Positions 42,320 through 51,100 of a stretch of DNA of 64,000 nt are shown here, piece after piece. The position numbers and the translations under genes were made by a program. The stretch lies in assembly GCF_004340975.1 (NCBI RefSeq), contig NZ_SLXA01000001.1, positions 403,713 through 467,712 of the forward strand. The letters run 5' to 3'. This stretch comes from Frisingicoccus caecimuris. Its GTDB lineage: Bacteria; Bacillota; Clostridia; Lachnospirales; Lachnospiraceae. Numbering within the stretch: the stretch's first letter is position 1; the number at the start of each line of letters is the position of its first letter. The notes below the pieces were generated by a model. That model did not search any database and was not told the origin of the DNA. It worked only from the letters and a program-made list of their open reading frames with translations.

Positions 42320-43147
42320 TTACATCTCCTCTGTTGTTTTGCTTTTTCCCTGTTCTCTGGCAATAATATAAATCCGTTCCGAATCCTCCCGGACCGGATC
42401 CATCGTAAAGGCATCATAAGCCCCTTCCCACCGCAGCCCTGAAGCTTCGATCAGTTGACGGATTTCCTCCAGGTCATAGGCCCTCTGGTAGTGAACCTCT
42501 TCAAAACGGTCATAACGGCCATCTTCGCCCTGAATAAAAAGGTTTAAAACATATTCATTAATTCCGGACGAAATGTCGTAATAATTATCCCAGATAAAGC
42601 AGTGATCCTCCCGGGTTTCCCCAATAGTCTGATCGCCGAGTATTTTCTCATATTTATAGCGTGTATTCAAGTCAAAAATAAAAACGCCATCCGGATCCAG
42701 ATAATTATTGACCAGACGGAACACCTGTGTCAGTTCCTCCGGATCAAGAATATAATTCATGCTGTCACAAATACTGACGATTGCCCGGACCGTTCCATAT
42801 AATTCAAATTCCCGCATGTCCTGACAGAGATAAAGGGCCGGCTTAAGTCCATCCTTCATTGTTTCGTACATCCTGTCATCCGCCGCGGCGTTCTCTGTTC
42901 CGCAGGACATATTTTTTTCAATGGCTTCCGCCAGCATTTCTTCCGAATTATCAATGCCGATCATATCATAGCCCCGGCGTTTTAAAGCCTCGGTCATGTT
43001 TCCTGTACCGCAGCCCAACTCCAGGACCAGACCATCCGACACACCATACTGCTTTAAAAGCGTCACCAGATAATCACACCATTCCTCATAAGGTATATTG
43101 TCCATGAATAAATCATACACCTGGGCAAATTCTGAATAAGCTTCCAT
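42320..43147 (-). CDS. Class I SAM-dependent methyltransferase, unknown substrate
   Basis: This is a small-molecule-type methyltransferase (275 aa). It has YSEFAQVYDLFMDNIPYEEWCDYL at the start, the SAM-binding motif LVLELGCGTGNMTEALKRRGYDMIGIDNSEEML, and FIFDLNTRYKYEKILGD with IWDNYYD later, a pattern common in conserved clostridial proteins of unknown role. It is 3 bases downstream of a spore-protein gene and 5 bases upstream of hslO. Confidence 0.85.
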   Translation of the reverse strand: MEAYSEFAQVYDLFMDNIPYEEWCDYLVTLLKQYGVSDGLVLELGCGTGNMTEALKRRGYDMIGIDNSEEMLAEAIEKNMSCGTENAAADDRMYETMKDGLKPALYLCQDMREFELYGTVRAIVSICDSMNYILDPEELTQVFRLVNNYLDPDGVFIFDLNTRYKYEKILGDQTIGETREDHCFIWDNYYDISSGINEYVLNLFIQGEDGRYDRFEEVHYQRAYDLEEIRQLIEASGLRWEGAYDAFTMDPVREDSERIYIIAREQGKSKTTEEM

Positions 43148-43150
43148 GCT

Positions 43151-43393
43151 TTATTCCCCGTTTCTTTTTTCTTTTTTCTTTTGATTCATAAGACCGCCGA
43201 TACGTCCGGTCTCTCTCGCTGTCAGTCCCTTCCAGCCAAGCGCCTCCACTTTATCAAGCAATCCCAGTTCCTCGGTAATTTCAAATTTAAGCCGTTCTCT
43301 CGCCTGCTCCTCCGGCGTCTTTTTTTCCCATTTGTCCGGCTCATTGAACTGCTCCATGACCTGCTGCCAGCGGGACTCCTTCTTCTGCTCCAT
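43151..43393 (-). CDS. Small acid-soluble spore protein, alpha/beta-type-like
   Basis: This is an 80-aa protein whose second half matches the SASP pattern: LKFEITEELGLLDKVEALGWKGLTARETGRIGGLMNQKKK, with the ELG and GRIGG blocks (GPR-cleavage-type and DNA-binding segments). SASPs coat spore DNA and protect it from UV damage. The first ~35 residues (WQQVMEQFNEPDKWEKKTPEEQARE) are longer than in classical SASPs. It lies between addA and the methyltransferase gene, 58 bases after addA. No sigma-G promoter was identified, so it may be read with addBA. Confidence 0.8.
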   Translation of the reverse strand: MEQKKESRWQQVMEQFNEPDKWEKKTPEEQARERLKFEITEELGLLDKVEALGWKGLTARETGRIGGLMNQKKKEKRNGE

Positions 43394-43451
43394 GCCTCAC
43401 ACCTGCCTTTCCGTTATCTTGATTATGACCACGAAAAAGCAGGTCTATTCA

Positions 43452-46400
43452 TCAGCAATGGATTTCTCTGTTCATTATAACAGAATATAAAATCCTGTCT
43501 TTCACTTTTTTTCCGGATATTTGTTCGATGGCCTTCTGGTAATAATCCAGCTGAGTTTTGTACCGTTTGATCAGCAGTTCCTCTCCTGTCTTACCTTTCG
43601 GAATTCTATCGGTCTTATAATCCAGCAGAACAACACCATCATCCTCTTCAAAGTATACGTCGATGACTCCCTGGATCAGAATCCGCTCCGAGGTTAGTCT
43701 ATCGTTTTCCCTATCTGAGAGTTTTTCGGAAATACCGGATATCTCCCACGCTGCCAGTTTCGGATAAATTTCCTGCACGGGAATTCCCATAACAAAAGGC
43801 CGCTCTCTGTAAAGTTTTCCATTTTTCTCTGCCCGGGCCATCCGCTGTCCCAATTCTGAGCAACAGAAATCAAACACCTTTTGTGCCGGAATAAGTTCTT
43901 CCCAGAACGCCGGAATCTGTTCTTTTTCCACACATTGCCGGATAAAACTGACAACTTCATCCTCAGAAGAAATCTCTGCAAAGGGCAGTAATTCAAATAT
44001 CTTATGTGTCGCCGTTCCCTTTTGCTGAGCTATATAAAGGGGATTCCCCGGATCCGGTAAAAGTTTTTCTACATTTTCCGGGTAAAGAACCATACCGTTC
44101 ATCTCTTCACCGGCCATTTTTTTCAATTCACTGACTGTCATTTTTCCCTGAAGCCGGGTCATCAGTTCCCGCGGATACTGCCATCGAAGCTTTTTATCAA
44201 TTAAATCGTACAACGGCGTACATCCTTCTTTGATTTTCTCACAGCCGCGCAAAAATTCTTTTTCACCGTCCGACTGGATTTCTTCCCGGATATCCTCTGC
44301 GGCCATATACGCCGGATTGATGCATCGAAATTCAAATCCCCTCTCTGCCCCCTGCCGTTCGTCAGACCACAAAAGAGGACCGAGCCAATCCAGGTAACTT
44401 TTGGCGCGAAGCATACGGCTGTAGGTCAGAGGCGTCGGCGCCTTACCGGCCAGAGACCATTTTTCGGCAGTCTGCTCCATATCCTCCACTGTTCCTACAA
44501 GAATCAACTTTTCTCTTGCCCGGGTCAAAGCCACATAAAGTACCCGGACTTCTTCTCCCATCTGATCCAAAAGGAGTTTTCTGGCAAAGACTTTTTTCGA
44601 CAGACTGTGAATCTTGACCCGACGCTCCAGATCCACCCCATCGGCCGCCACGCCATATCGGGCATGGATAACAATACGGCTCCGGGATTCGGTAAAATTC
44701 ATGCTTTTTCCAAGACCTGCCACAAAACAGATGGGATATTCCAACCCTTTACTTTTATGGATACTCATGATCCGCACTGCCTGGCCTGCATCTCCCGGAA
44801 GTACGGCGCCGCCCAGATCTTCTTTGGATTCTTTCAACTGGTCTACATAGCGGATAAAATGAAACAATCCCCGATAACTGGTATTCTTAAAATCTTTGGC
44901 ATATTCTACAAGCCGTTCCAGGTTCGCCCGCCGCACTTCGCCCCCAGGCATAGCAAACATCTGCTGCACATATCCGGTCATCTCATAGATTTCATGAATA
45001 AGTTCTTCAATGGAAAGATGAATTTTACTCCGGCGCAACCGGTCATACACCATAAGAAAAGAGTTCAGCTTTTCCACCAGAAACAAATCGTCCCCCTGCT
45101 TCAAGTAATCCTGAATATTTTCATACAAAGACATCGAACGATTCACCAGCCTCAGCTCTGCCAGCTCTTCATCCGTTAACCTGCCCATGGATGATGTTAA
45201 AACAGCCGCCATGGGAATATCCTGAAGGGGATTATCCAGAATACGCAGCATATTTAAAATTCCCTGAATCTCCACTGTATCAAAAAACCCGGATGATGTT
45301 TCACCTACTGCCGGAATTCCCATGTCTTTAAGAATCCGCACATAATCCTCCGTCCAGTTTTTTACCGTCCGGAGCAAGATCACGATGTCACCGTATTCCG
45401 CCTTGCGGTATGCTCCGGATTCGGTGTCCATCACCCACAGTCCGGAAGTCTCATTCACAATCTCCCGTATACGCAGGCCCACAGCCCGGGCTTCCGCTTC
45501 CCGCTTCGTCATCTCCGGGTCATTTCCATGTTCTACCATAAGCCATTCGGCGCTCTCGGAAATTTTCTGTCTTGTTTCCGGATAATCAAGGCCCGGATAG
45601 AGAGCCGCATCTGCATCATATTCCATACCACATATTTCCGGTATCATTAAAGCTTCAAAAATCCGGTTGATGCTCTCAATCACACAGGCCCGGCTCCGAA
45701 AATTTTTATGTAAGTCAATCCGCTGATGGCTCCCCTCTTGTTTTGTATAGGTTTGATATTTTCTAAGAAAAATTTCCGGTTCTGCCATTCGGAAGCGATA
45801 AATGCTCTGTTTGACATCGCCTACCATAAAAATATTCGGCTGACCTTGCCGCTCTCTGGAAATGCTGTATAACAGTGTCTCCTGAACCTGATTACTGTCC
45901 TGGTACTCATCACACATAATCTCTTCAAACTGCTCACTATATCCCTTTGCCACCGCCGTCGGTTCATGGCATTCATCCAATAATATATTTAATGCAAAAT
46001 GTTCCTGATCATTAAAATCAATTAAATTTCTTTGTCTTTTTTCTTCCCGGAATCTCTGGGAAAATTCCTCTGTCAGATGAATCAGCACAGCAAGTCCCGG
46101 TAAAATCCGTGCTTCTTTTGAAAGCACTTCCGGCAAACTTTCAGCAAAGTAATTCTTTTTAAGCCATCCAAACACATCCTTGGCTTCCTGACGCAGGGCC
46201 TTCACCATGTCCACGACCGAAGGATTAGCTTCCGGCTGCTTTTTTCCTGACAACCGCTTCCATTCCATATGTTGAATATGGTCATAAATATCTTCCCATG
46301 TGTTACATTCAAGCATTGCTTCCGTCTGTTCCAAATCCGATAAAAGCATCGGTTCATACAGAGACGGTCCTCCGACACCAAGGCTCATATCCAGAGCTGT

Positions 46401-47096
46401 TTTCAGAACAGCCGCCATCTCCCTGAGAATCCGACAGGTTTCTTCCATGATGAGACAGACCATCGGACTGTTCTCCACCTCTTCCTCCATAGTACCCGGA
46501 TTCATCGTCAGTGACTTTTTAAGCCATTCCTCCGGCCAGGGATAACTCTGAGAAAAATCATAAATTCTTAAAATCCAGTCGGTCAGTCCCTTATCCAGTT
46601 TACCGCTGGAATAGGTCTGAGAGAAGGCAATAAATTCCTCTGTTTTGTCTGCATAACAATCCTCCAGAAGCTGCTCTGCCACATCCTGCTTTAACAAAGT
46701 GATTTCCTGGGGATCTCCGACACGAAATCCCGGGTCCAGACCGATGGTATCAAAATGTTCCCTCAGTACACTCATACAAAAACTGTCAATGGTGGTGATC
46801 ATAGCTGAGGGAAGAAGCATTTTCTGCTTTTGGAGATGGGTATTTTCCGGGTCATCCAAAAGCCGGGCGTCCACAGCCGCCATGATTCGCTCCCGCATTT
46901 CTGCTGCCGCCGCTTTCGTGAATGTCACCACAAGTAATCGGTCAATATCCACCGGTCGGATGGTGTCTGTGATTTTTTGAATAATACGTTCTACAAGAAC
47001 CGCTGTTTTTCCTGAGCCTGCCGCCGCTGAAACAAGAAGACTGCGATTCTGTAAATTTATGACCTGCCGCTGTTCTTCGGTCCACGACTTTCCCAT
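43452..47096 (-). CDS. addA: AddA helicase/nuclease subunit A
   Basis: This is the UvrD-like 3'-5' helicase plus RecB-type nuclease of the AddAB double-strand-break repair enzyme (1214 aa). Walker A AAAGSGKT is at ~24-31. Further helicase motifs include FMVGDVKQSIYRFRMAEP and RIMSIHKSKGLEYPICF, then VLYVALTRAREKLIL. The C-terminal nuclease motif is GVIDVYFEEDDGVVLLDYKTDR (D...DYKT). AGGAGG is 10 bases upstream of ATG 47096. Its start overlaps the addB end by 40 bases, so the two are coupled. Confidence 0.97.
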   Translation of the reverse strand: MGKSWTEEQRQVINLQNRSLLVSAAAGSGKTAVLVERIIQKITDTIRPVDIDRLLVVTFTKAAAAEMRERIMAAVDARLLDDPENTHLQKQKMLLPSAMITTIDSFCMSVLREHFDTIGLDPGFRVGDPQEITLLKQDVAEQLLEDCYADKTEEFIAFSQTYSSGKLDKGLTDWILRIYDFSQSYPWPEEWLKKSLTMNPGTMEEEVENSPMVCLIMEETCRILREMAAVLKTALDMSLGVGGPSLYEPMLLSDLEQTEAMLECNTWEDIYDHIQHMEWKRLSGKKQPEANPSVVDMVKALRQEAKDVFGWLKKNYFAESLPEVLSKEARILPGLAVLIHLTEEFSQRFREEKRQRNLIDFNDQEHFALNILLDECHEPTAVAKGYSEQFEEIMCDEYQDSNQVQETLLYSISRERQGQPNIFMVGDVKQSIYRFRMAEPEIFLRKYQTYTKQEGSHQRIDLHKNFRSRACVIESINRIFEALMIPEICGMEYDADAALYPGLDYPETRQKISESAEWLMVEHGNDPEMTKREAEARAVGLRIREIVNETSGLWVMDTESGAYRKAEYGDIVILLRTVKNWTEDYVRILKDMGIPAVGETSSGFFDTVEIQGILNMLRILDNPLQDIPMAAVLTSSMGRLTDEELAELRLVNRSMSLYENIQDYLKQGDDLFLVEKLNSFLMVYDRLRRSKIHLSIEELIHEIYEMTGYVQQMFAMPGGEVRRANLERLVEYAKDFKNTSYRGLFHFIRYVDQLKESKEDLGGAVLPGDAGQAVRIMSIHKSKGLEYPICFVAGLGKSMNFTESRSRIVIHARYGVAADGVDLERRVKIHSLSKKVFARKLLLDQMGEEVRVLYVALTRAREKLILVGTVEDMEQTAEKWSLAGKAPTPLTYSRMLRAKSYLDWLGPLLWSDERQGAERGFEFRCINPAYMAAEDIREEIQSDGEKEFLRGCEKIKEGCTPLYDLIDKKLRWQYPRELMTRLQGKMTVSELKKMAGEEMNGMVLYPENVEKLLPDPGNPLYIAQQKGTATHKIFELLPFAEISSEDEVVSFIRQCVEKEQIPAFWEELIPAQKVFDFCCSELGQRMARAEKNGKLYRERPFVMGIPVQEIYPKLAAWEISGISEKLSDRENDRLTSERILIQGVIDVYFEEDDGVVLLDYKTDRIPKGKTGEELLIKRYKTQLDYYQKAIEQISGKKVKDRILYSVIMNREIHC

Positions 47097-50000
47097 GCTT
47101 CTCTCACCTCCTCATAAATTCGCTGCCATACCTCATCGGCCGACAAATGCATCAAACGATGGTACTCGCAGCCCTCCACCTGTTCGTCAAAACGACAGAT
47201 TCCCCGATAACTGCAATAATCGCAGGCCGTCCGTTTCTTACTTCCATTAACCAACACATATGGATTTTTTGATATATCTCCCGACATCCAGCCTTCTGCC
47301 AGCTGCTCGATCCTTCGATGAACCAGATAACCAAGCTCATCCAGCTGGTCTCCACTGGCAATGCTGGAAGTTTTAGAAAAAGTCCCGTCTTTTTTCAAAC
47401 TGACCGGCAATACCTGTGGCGCCTCAGAAGGCTTCTCATCCATCCACGCCACCACCTGGGGATCATCATTGACCAAGCCCTCCAATTTCAGCATGGACGC
47501 AATCTGACTATCTAATTCCTCAGGATTCTCCGGCATTTCCTCCAAAATCGGGTCCTGAATATGATAATAAAACATCCCGGCTTTCACAACAGGTTTCTCC
47601 GGATGCCTGGCCGTCTCAATCCGCGCAATAGATTCCATGTAAACAACCAATTGAAGCGACAATCCATAAAAAATCTCTGTCAGATCAAATTCCTTCTGTC
47701 CCGACTTATAATCCACGATTCGCACAGCCCGCGCTTCTTCACCATCATAGATATCGTAACGATCCACCGTCCCGATCAGCTGCACCCGCTCGCCAACAGA
47801 AAACTTTGTCTCAAATCCGGCAGGTACAAATTCTCCTTTACAGATCTGCTTCTGTATCGTCCAGGCCGTCCGTTTCGCCATACGGACCAATTGTTCCAGA
47901 TAATGACGATAACGGGCATTCTCTAAAAACATGGCAGAACCGTACGCCATCCCTGTTTCCCGAACACACCGCTCCATCGTTTCATCCCTGAACGTATCGG
48001 GCATTGTATGCCAGTCATAGGCACTTTCCTCCACCGCTTTTGAAAACCGCTCCATTGACTGGTGAAGAATATTTCCCAAATCCGGAGGAAGAAGTTTTGA
48101 TGTTTTCCGCTCTTCCAGCCGCAGGCCCGCACTTAAAAAATGAGCGTAAGCACAGGCCGCATATTTTTCCAATGTGGTAATACTTGCTCTTGGCCGCTCC
48201 CCATACAAAGCCTTTATGATTTTCTGAGATAAGGGACTCATACGCCGTATATCAAACATCTGGGATATCCAACCGGACAGTTTTTCCTTTGTCCCGTCAT
48301 GTTCCGAAAACCACGCAAAAAGGGTCTGCCAGAAATCATTCCGAAGTTCCGGCTTTTTCAATCCTTCCAGCAAATAATAACTACTCTCCTGCATTCCGGT
48401 CAAAATCCGGCTTTCTTCCCACAGCTCCGGTACTTCCGGTCGTAAATCCGGAAATATTTTGTATATATCATTTAACAATGCAGACGGCCGGATAGCCTTC
48501 CCACTGCCGTCCATCTGGGCATAAGTCATCACAAGTTTCTGCTCGGGCTTTGTCATAGCTGTATAAATATAGAATTTCTCGCGGAAATTATTCTGTTTCC
48601 CCGTCGGAGCCAATTCCACCGGACATGAAACCAGGACTTCCTTTTCTCTGTCAGTAATCAGACCTCCTGTCGGCACAGGCGTAGGTATGACCCCGTCATT
48701 GCATCCAAGAATAAATACAACCTTCACATCACCAAGACGGGTTCGCTTTAAATCGCCCAGAACCACCTGGTCCAATGTGGGTGGAATGACACCTAATTGA
48801 ATCTCTGCAAATCCGGCTTCCAATATTTCCATATATTCTTTCATCGAGACTTTCTCATTCTCTAAAATCTGTTCACACTTTTCTAAAAGCCCGTCTACCG
48901 CTTCATATACCTGGGCATATTCCCGTTCACGCACAAAATTGCCCTCTGCCCTGAACCCTTCACTATAAGCTTTCAGCTGTTCCCCGCCATGAATTTCCTG
49001 TATAAAGGTCCGGAGAGCCTTTGTATAATCGCCTGCCGTTCCCTGACGTTCCATTTTGAATAAGGGCGTCAGTTCCCTGACAACCTGTTCCCGGGTTTCA
49101 TTGATCCTTACAAAATCTTCCGGCCCAAAATCCCGATACCGCCGGATAAATTTTTCATTCCATCTTTTCCGTCCCCGGATTCCTGTGGCCAGCAGATAAT
49201 TATCCAGTACATCCACTTCAGATGCTGATACAAGAGAATAGCCGGAACGCAGATAACGAAAAACACTTTCATACGAAAAATCCTTGTAAATAACATCCAT
49301 GCCACTCCGGAGCATTTCCACAAAACTATTCTCCGAAAGATTGGCTTTATCATCAATAAAAAGCGGAATTCCCATACTGTCAAACCGGCGCCTGCACGCT
49401 TCCCTGTAACGACTCACATCACCTGTGATCAGGGCAAAGTCTTTATAGGACATGCTTTCGTCCATGACCATCCGTCGGATTTCTCCGGCAGCAAAACCAA
49501 CTTCCTCCGCCGGATAACTGAGGGCATAGACTTTCAAATGTTCCGGTATTCCCTGCCACGGGTGGAATCTGCGAAACCGGAATAAATGTTCCTCCATAAA
49601 ATTCAATTCGTCCCGGCCGGCCGCCCCCGGTGTATCCAGCAAAATATCCGGCTCTTTCTCAATATTCAGCCGTATACACATTTTATTTATCTTCCATAAA
49701 GTCTCCTTGGTCAGATAAAACAACTGGTACTCCTGGCCCAGTTCATAAGGTTTGTCATGAACATCAATACTCAGTCCGATCACCAGACGTTTACACAACA
49801 ACATAAGCTTTTCCAAAAGACGATACTGTGACGGGGTAAAACCGGTAAAATTATCAATATACAGGATACTGTCTTTCAAAATTCCCGAATCCGGCACCTT
49901 CTGAGCCAATACTTCCAAAAGTTCTTCAGACGTCATATAAGTATCCGACATATATTCTTTAAAAGCATCATACAATATCTGAATATCCCCAAGCTTTTTC

Positions 50001-50458
50001 CCAAGCATCGTATGTTCGCCAACCAGTTTCCGGCTCTCCGAAAGGTCGCAGGAACGAACACTGTACTGAAACAGCTCAGAGAGCATGGATTTAGCCTGGC
50101 CGACAAAACCGCTTTTGCCGACACTGGAGGCAAAAGCTTCCAGCTCATTCTTATGTTCGGATAAAAGTCTTCGGATGACCATACTCTTGCCTGTATCTTC
50201 CAAGATCGTTTTCCGGATACCCCCAAGTTCGTCGAACACCCGATAAGCCAGTCTCGGAAAACTGACAACATCCACATTCATAACACCGTGTCCCGGATGA
50301 AGTTCTGTCATCTTCATCTGGGTCTGCATCGTATACTGTTCCGGTACCACCAGATAAAAATTTTGCTCCGGCGCTGCCAGGGATTCTTCAATTAATTTCC
50401 GGTACATTATTTCTGAGCGACGGGTTCCGGCGCCGCCAATAACCATCTGAAGTGACAT
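47057..50458 (-). CDS. addB: AddB helicase/nuclease subunit B
   Basis: This is the partner of AddA (1133 aa). It has an inactivated helicase fold and a C-terminal nuclease: RIVDYKSGQKEFDLTE. The iron-sulfur cysteines appear intact, one in AACAYAHFL and three in CDYCSYRGICRF...GC. The N-terminal Walker A, usually GxxGxGKS, reads GGAGTRRS at residues 8-15, so the P-loop lysine is Arg. ATG 50458 is chosen with AAAGGGG upstream; the frame is open to 50533. A weak promoter (TGGAAG-N17-TATGAT) lies near 50487-50515. Confidence 0.95.
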   Translation of the reverse strand: MSLQMVIGGAGTRRSEIMYRKLIEESLAAPEQNFYLVVPEQYTMQTQMKMTELHPGHGVMNVDVVSFPRLAYRVFDELGGIRKTILEDTGKSMVIRRLLSEHKNELEAFASSVGKSGFVGQAKSMLSELFQYSVRSCDLSESRKLVGEHTMLGKKLGDIQILYDAFKEYMSDTYMTSEELLEVLAQKVPDSGILKDSILYIDNFTGFTPSQYRLLEKLMLLCKRLVIGLSIDVHDKPYELGQEYQLFYLTKETLWKINKMCIRLNIEKEPDILLDTPGAAGRDELNFMEEHLFRFRRFHPWQGIPEHLKVYALSYPAEEVGFAAGEIRRMVMDESMSYKDFALITGDVSRYREACRRRFDSMGIPLFIDDKANLSENSFVEMLRSGMDVIYKDFSYESVFRYLRSGYSLVSASEVDVLDNYLLATGIRGRKRWNEKFIRRYRDFGPEDFVRINETREQVVRELTPLFKMERQGTAGDYTKALRTFIQEIHGGEQLKAYSEGFRAEGNFVREREYAQVYEAVDGLLEKCEQILENEKVSMKEYMEILEAGFAEIQLGVIPPTLDQVVLGDLKRTRLGDVKVVFILGCNDGVIPTPVPTGGLITDREKEVLVSCPVELAPTGKQNNFREKFYIYTAMTKPEQKLVMTYAQMDGSGKAIRPSALLNDIYKIFPDLRPEVPELWEESRILTGMQESSYYLLEGLKKPELRNDFWQTLFAWFSEHDGTKEKLSGWISQMFDIRRMSPLSQKIIKALYGERPRASITTLEKYAACAYAHFLSAGLRLEERKTSKLLPPDLGNILHQSMERFSKAVEESAYDWHTMPDTFRDETMERCVRETGMAYGSAMFLENARYRHYLEQLVRMAKRTAWTIQKQICKGEFVPAGFETKFSVGERVQLIGTVDRYDIYDGEEARAVRIVDYKSGQKEFDLTEIFYGLSLQLVVYMESIARIETARHPEKPVVKAGMFYYHIQDPILEEMPENPEELDSQIASMLKLEGLVNDDPQVVAWMDEKPSEAPQVLPVSLKKDGTFSKTSSIASGDQLDELGYLVHRRIEQLAEGWMSGDISKNPYVLVNGSKKRTACDYCSYRGICRFDEQVEGCEYHRLMHLSADEVWQRIYEEVREAWESRGPKNSGRS

Positions 50459-50587
50459 CTTATGACCCCTTTCTGTACTGTTACTTATCATAGCACATTT
50501 TCCATGCGCCTTCCACACCCATTCGGATGTCATATTCTTTTACCGACCTGCATAGGTTATATTAAAGTATTCTGAAGGAGGCCGATT

Positions 50588-51025
50588 ATGGGTTCAAAAA
50601 CACGCATCATTATTCTCCAAATGAAGGAAATCATCTATACTATCGTCTTCGTCGTGTTAGCCCTGCTGATGATTTTCCTGTTTATTTATATGTTTTTCCT
50701 CAGGGATAACGCAAAATCCAGCGAGCCGGCATCCGCACCTACATATACTCCGGGCGTCTACACCACCTCCATTGTTCTTGGAGACCACCCGGTCAGTCTT
50801 CAGGTGAGTGTAGACGCCGACCATATTAACAGTATTACGACCGCTCCCCTTGAAGAAAGTGTCACCGCTATGTACCCGCTGCTGGAATCCTGCCTTGAAG
50901 ATATCAGCGCTCAGCTCACCGCCGGCGTTCCCATCGGTGAAGTCACCTACGACGATTCAAGCCAGTATACCGCTTCCATCCTGCTGAATGCCATTTCAGC
51001 AGCGCTGGATAAGGCATCCAATTAG
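50588..51025 (+). CDS. Single-pass membrane protein with FMN-binding-like extracytoplasmic domain, unknown function
   Basis: I do not recognise a named family with certainty. The 145-aa protein has a short basic N-terminus and one hydrophobic membrane segment (~14-37: IIYTIVFVVLALLMIFLFIY). A Ser/Ala-rich linker and a domain of about 95 residues (TPGVYTTSIVLGDHPVSLQVSVDADHINSITTAPLEES ... ILLNAISAALDKA) follow. This pattern resembles FMN-binding domains, but the SGAT flavinylation motif is missing (DDSSQYTASIL instead). GAAGGAGG precedes the ATG. It is divergent from addB and ends at a bidirectional terminator. Confidence 0.75.
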   Translation: MGSKTRIIILQMKEIIYTIVFVVLALLMIFLFIYMFFLRDNAKSSEPASAPTYTPGVYTTSIVLGDHPVSLQVSVDADHINSITTAPLEESVTAMYPLLESCLEDISAQLTAGVPIGEVTYDDSSQYTASILLNAISAALDKASN

Positions 51026-51049
51026 ACCAGACGCCGCAGGGCGCACATA

Positions 51050-51087
51050 AAAGACCTCCGGAACAGTCTTCTGTCCCGGAGGTCTTT
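51050..51087. terminator. Bidirectional terminator between the membrane protein and nadE genes
   Basis: The 12-bp stem AAAGACCTCCGG/CCGGAGGTCTTT can extend inward (ACAG/CTGT). It is flanked by A and T runs on both sides. It serves the convergent genes ending at 51025 and 51101. Confidence 0.8.
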
Positions 51088-51100
51088 CACTTGTAATAAA

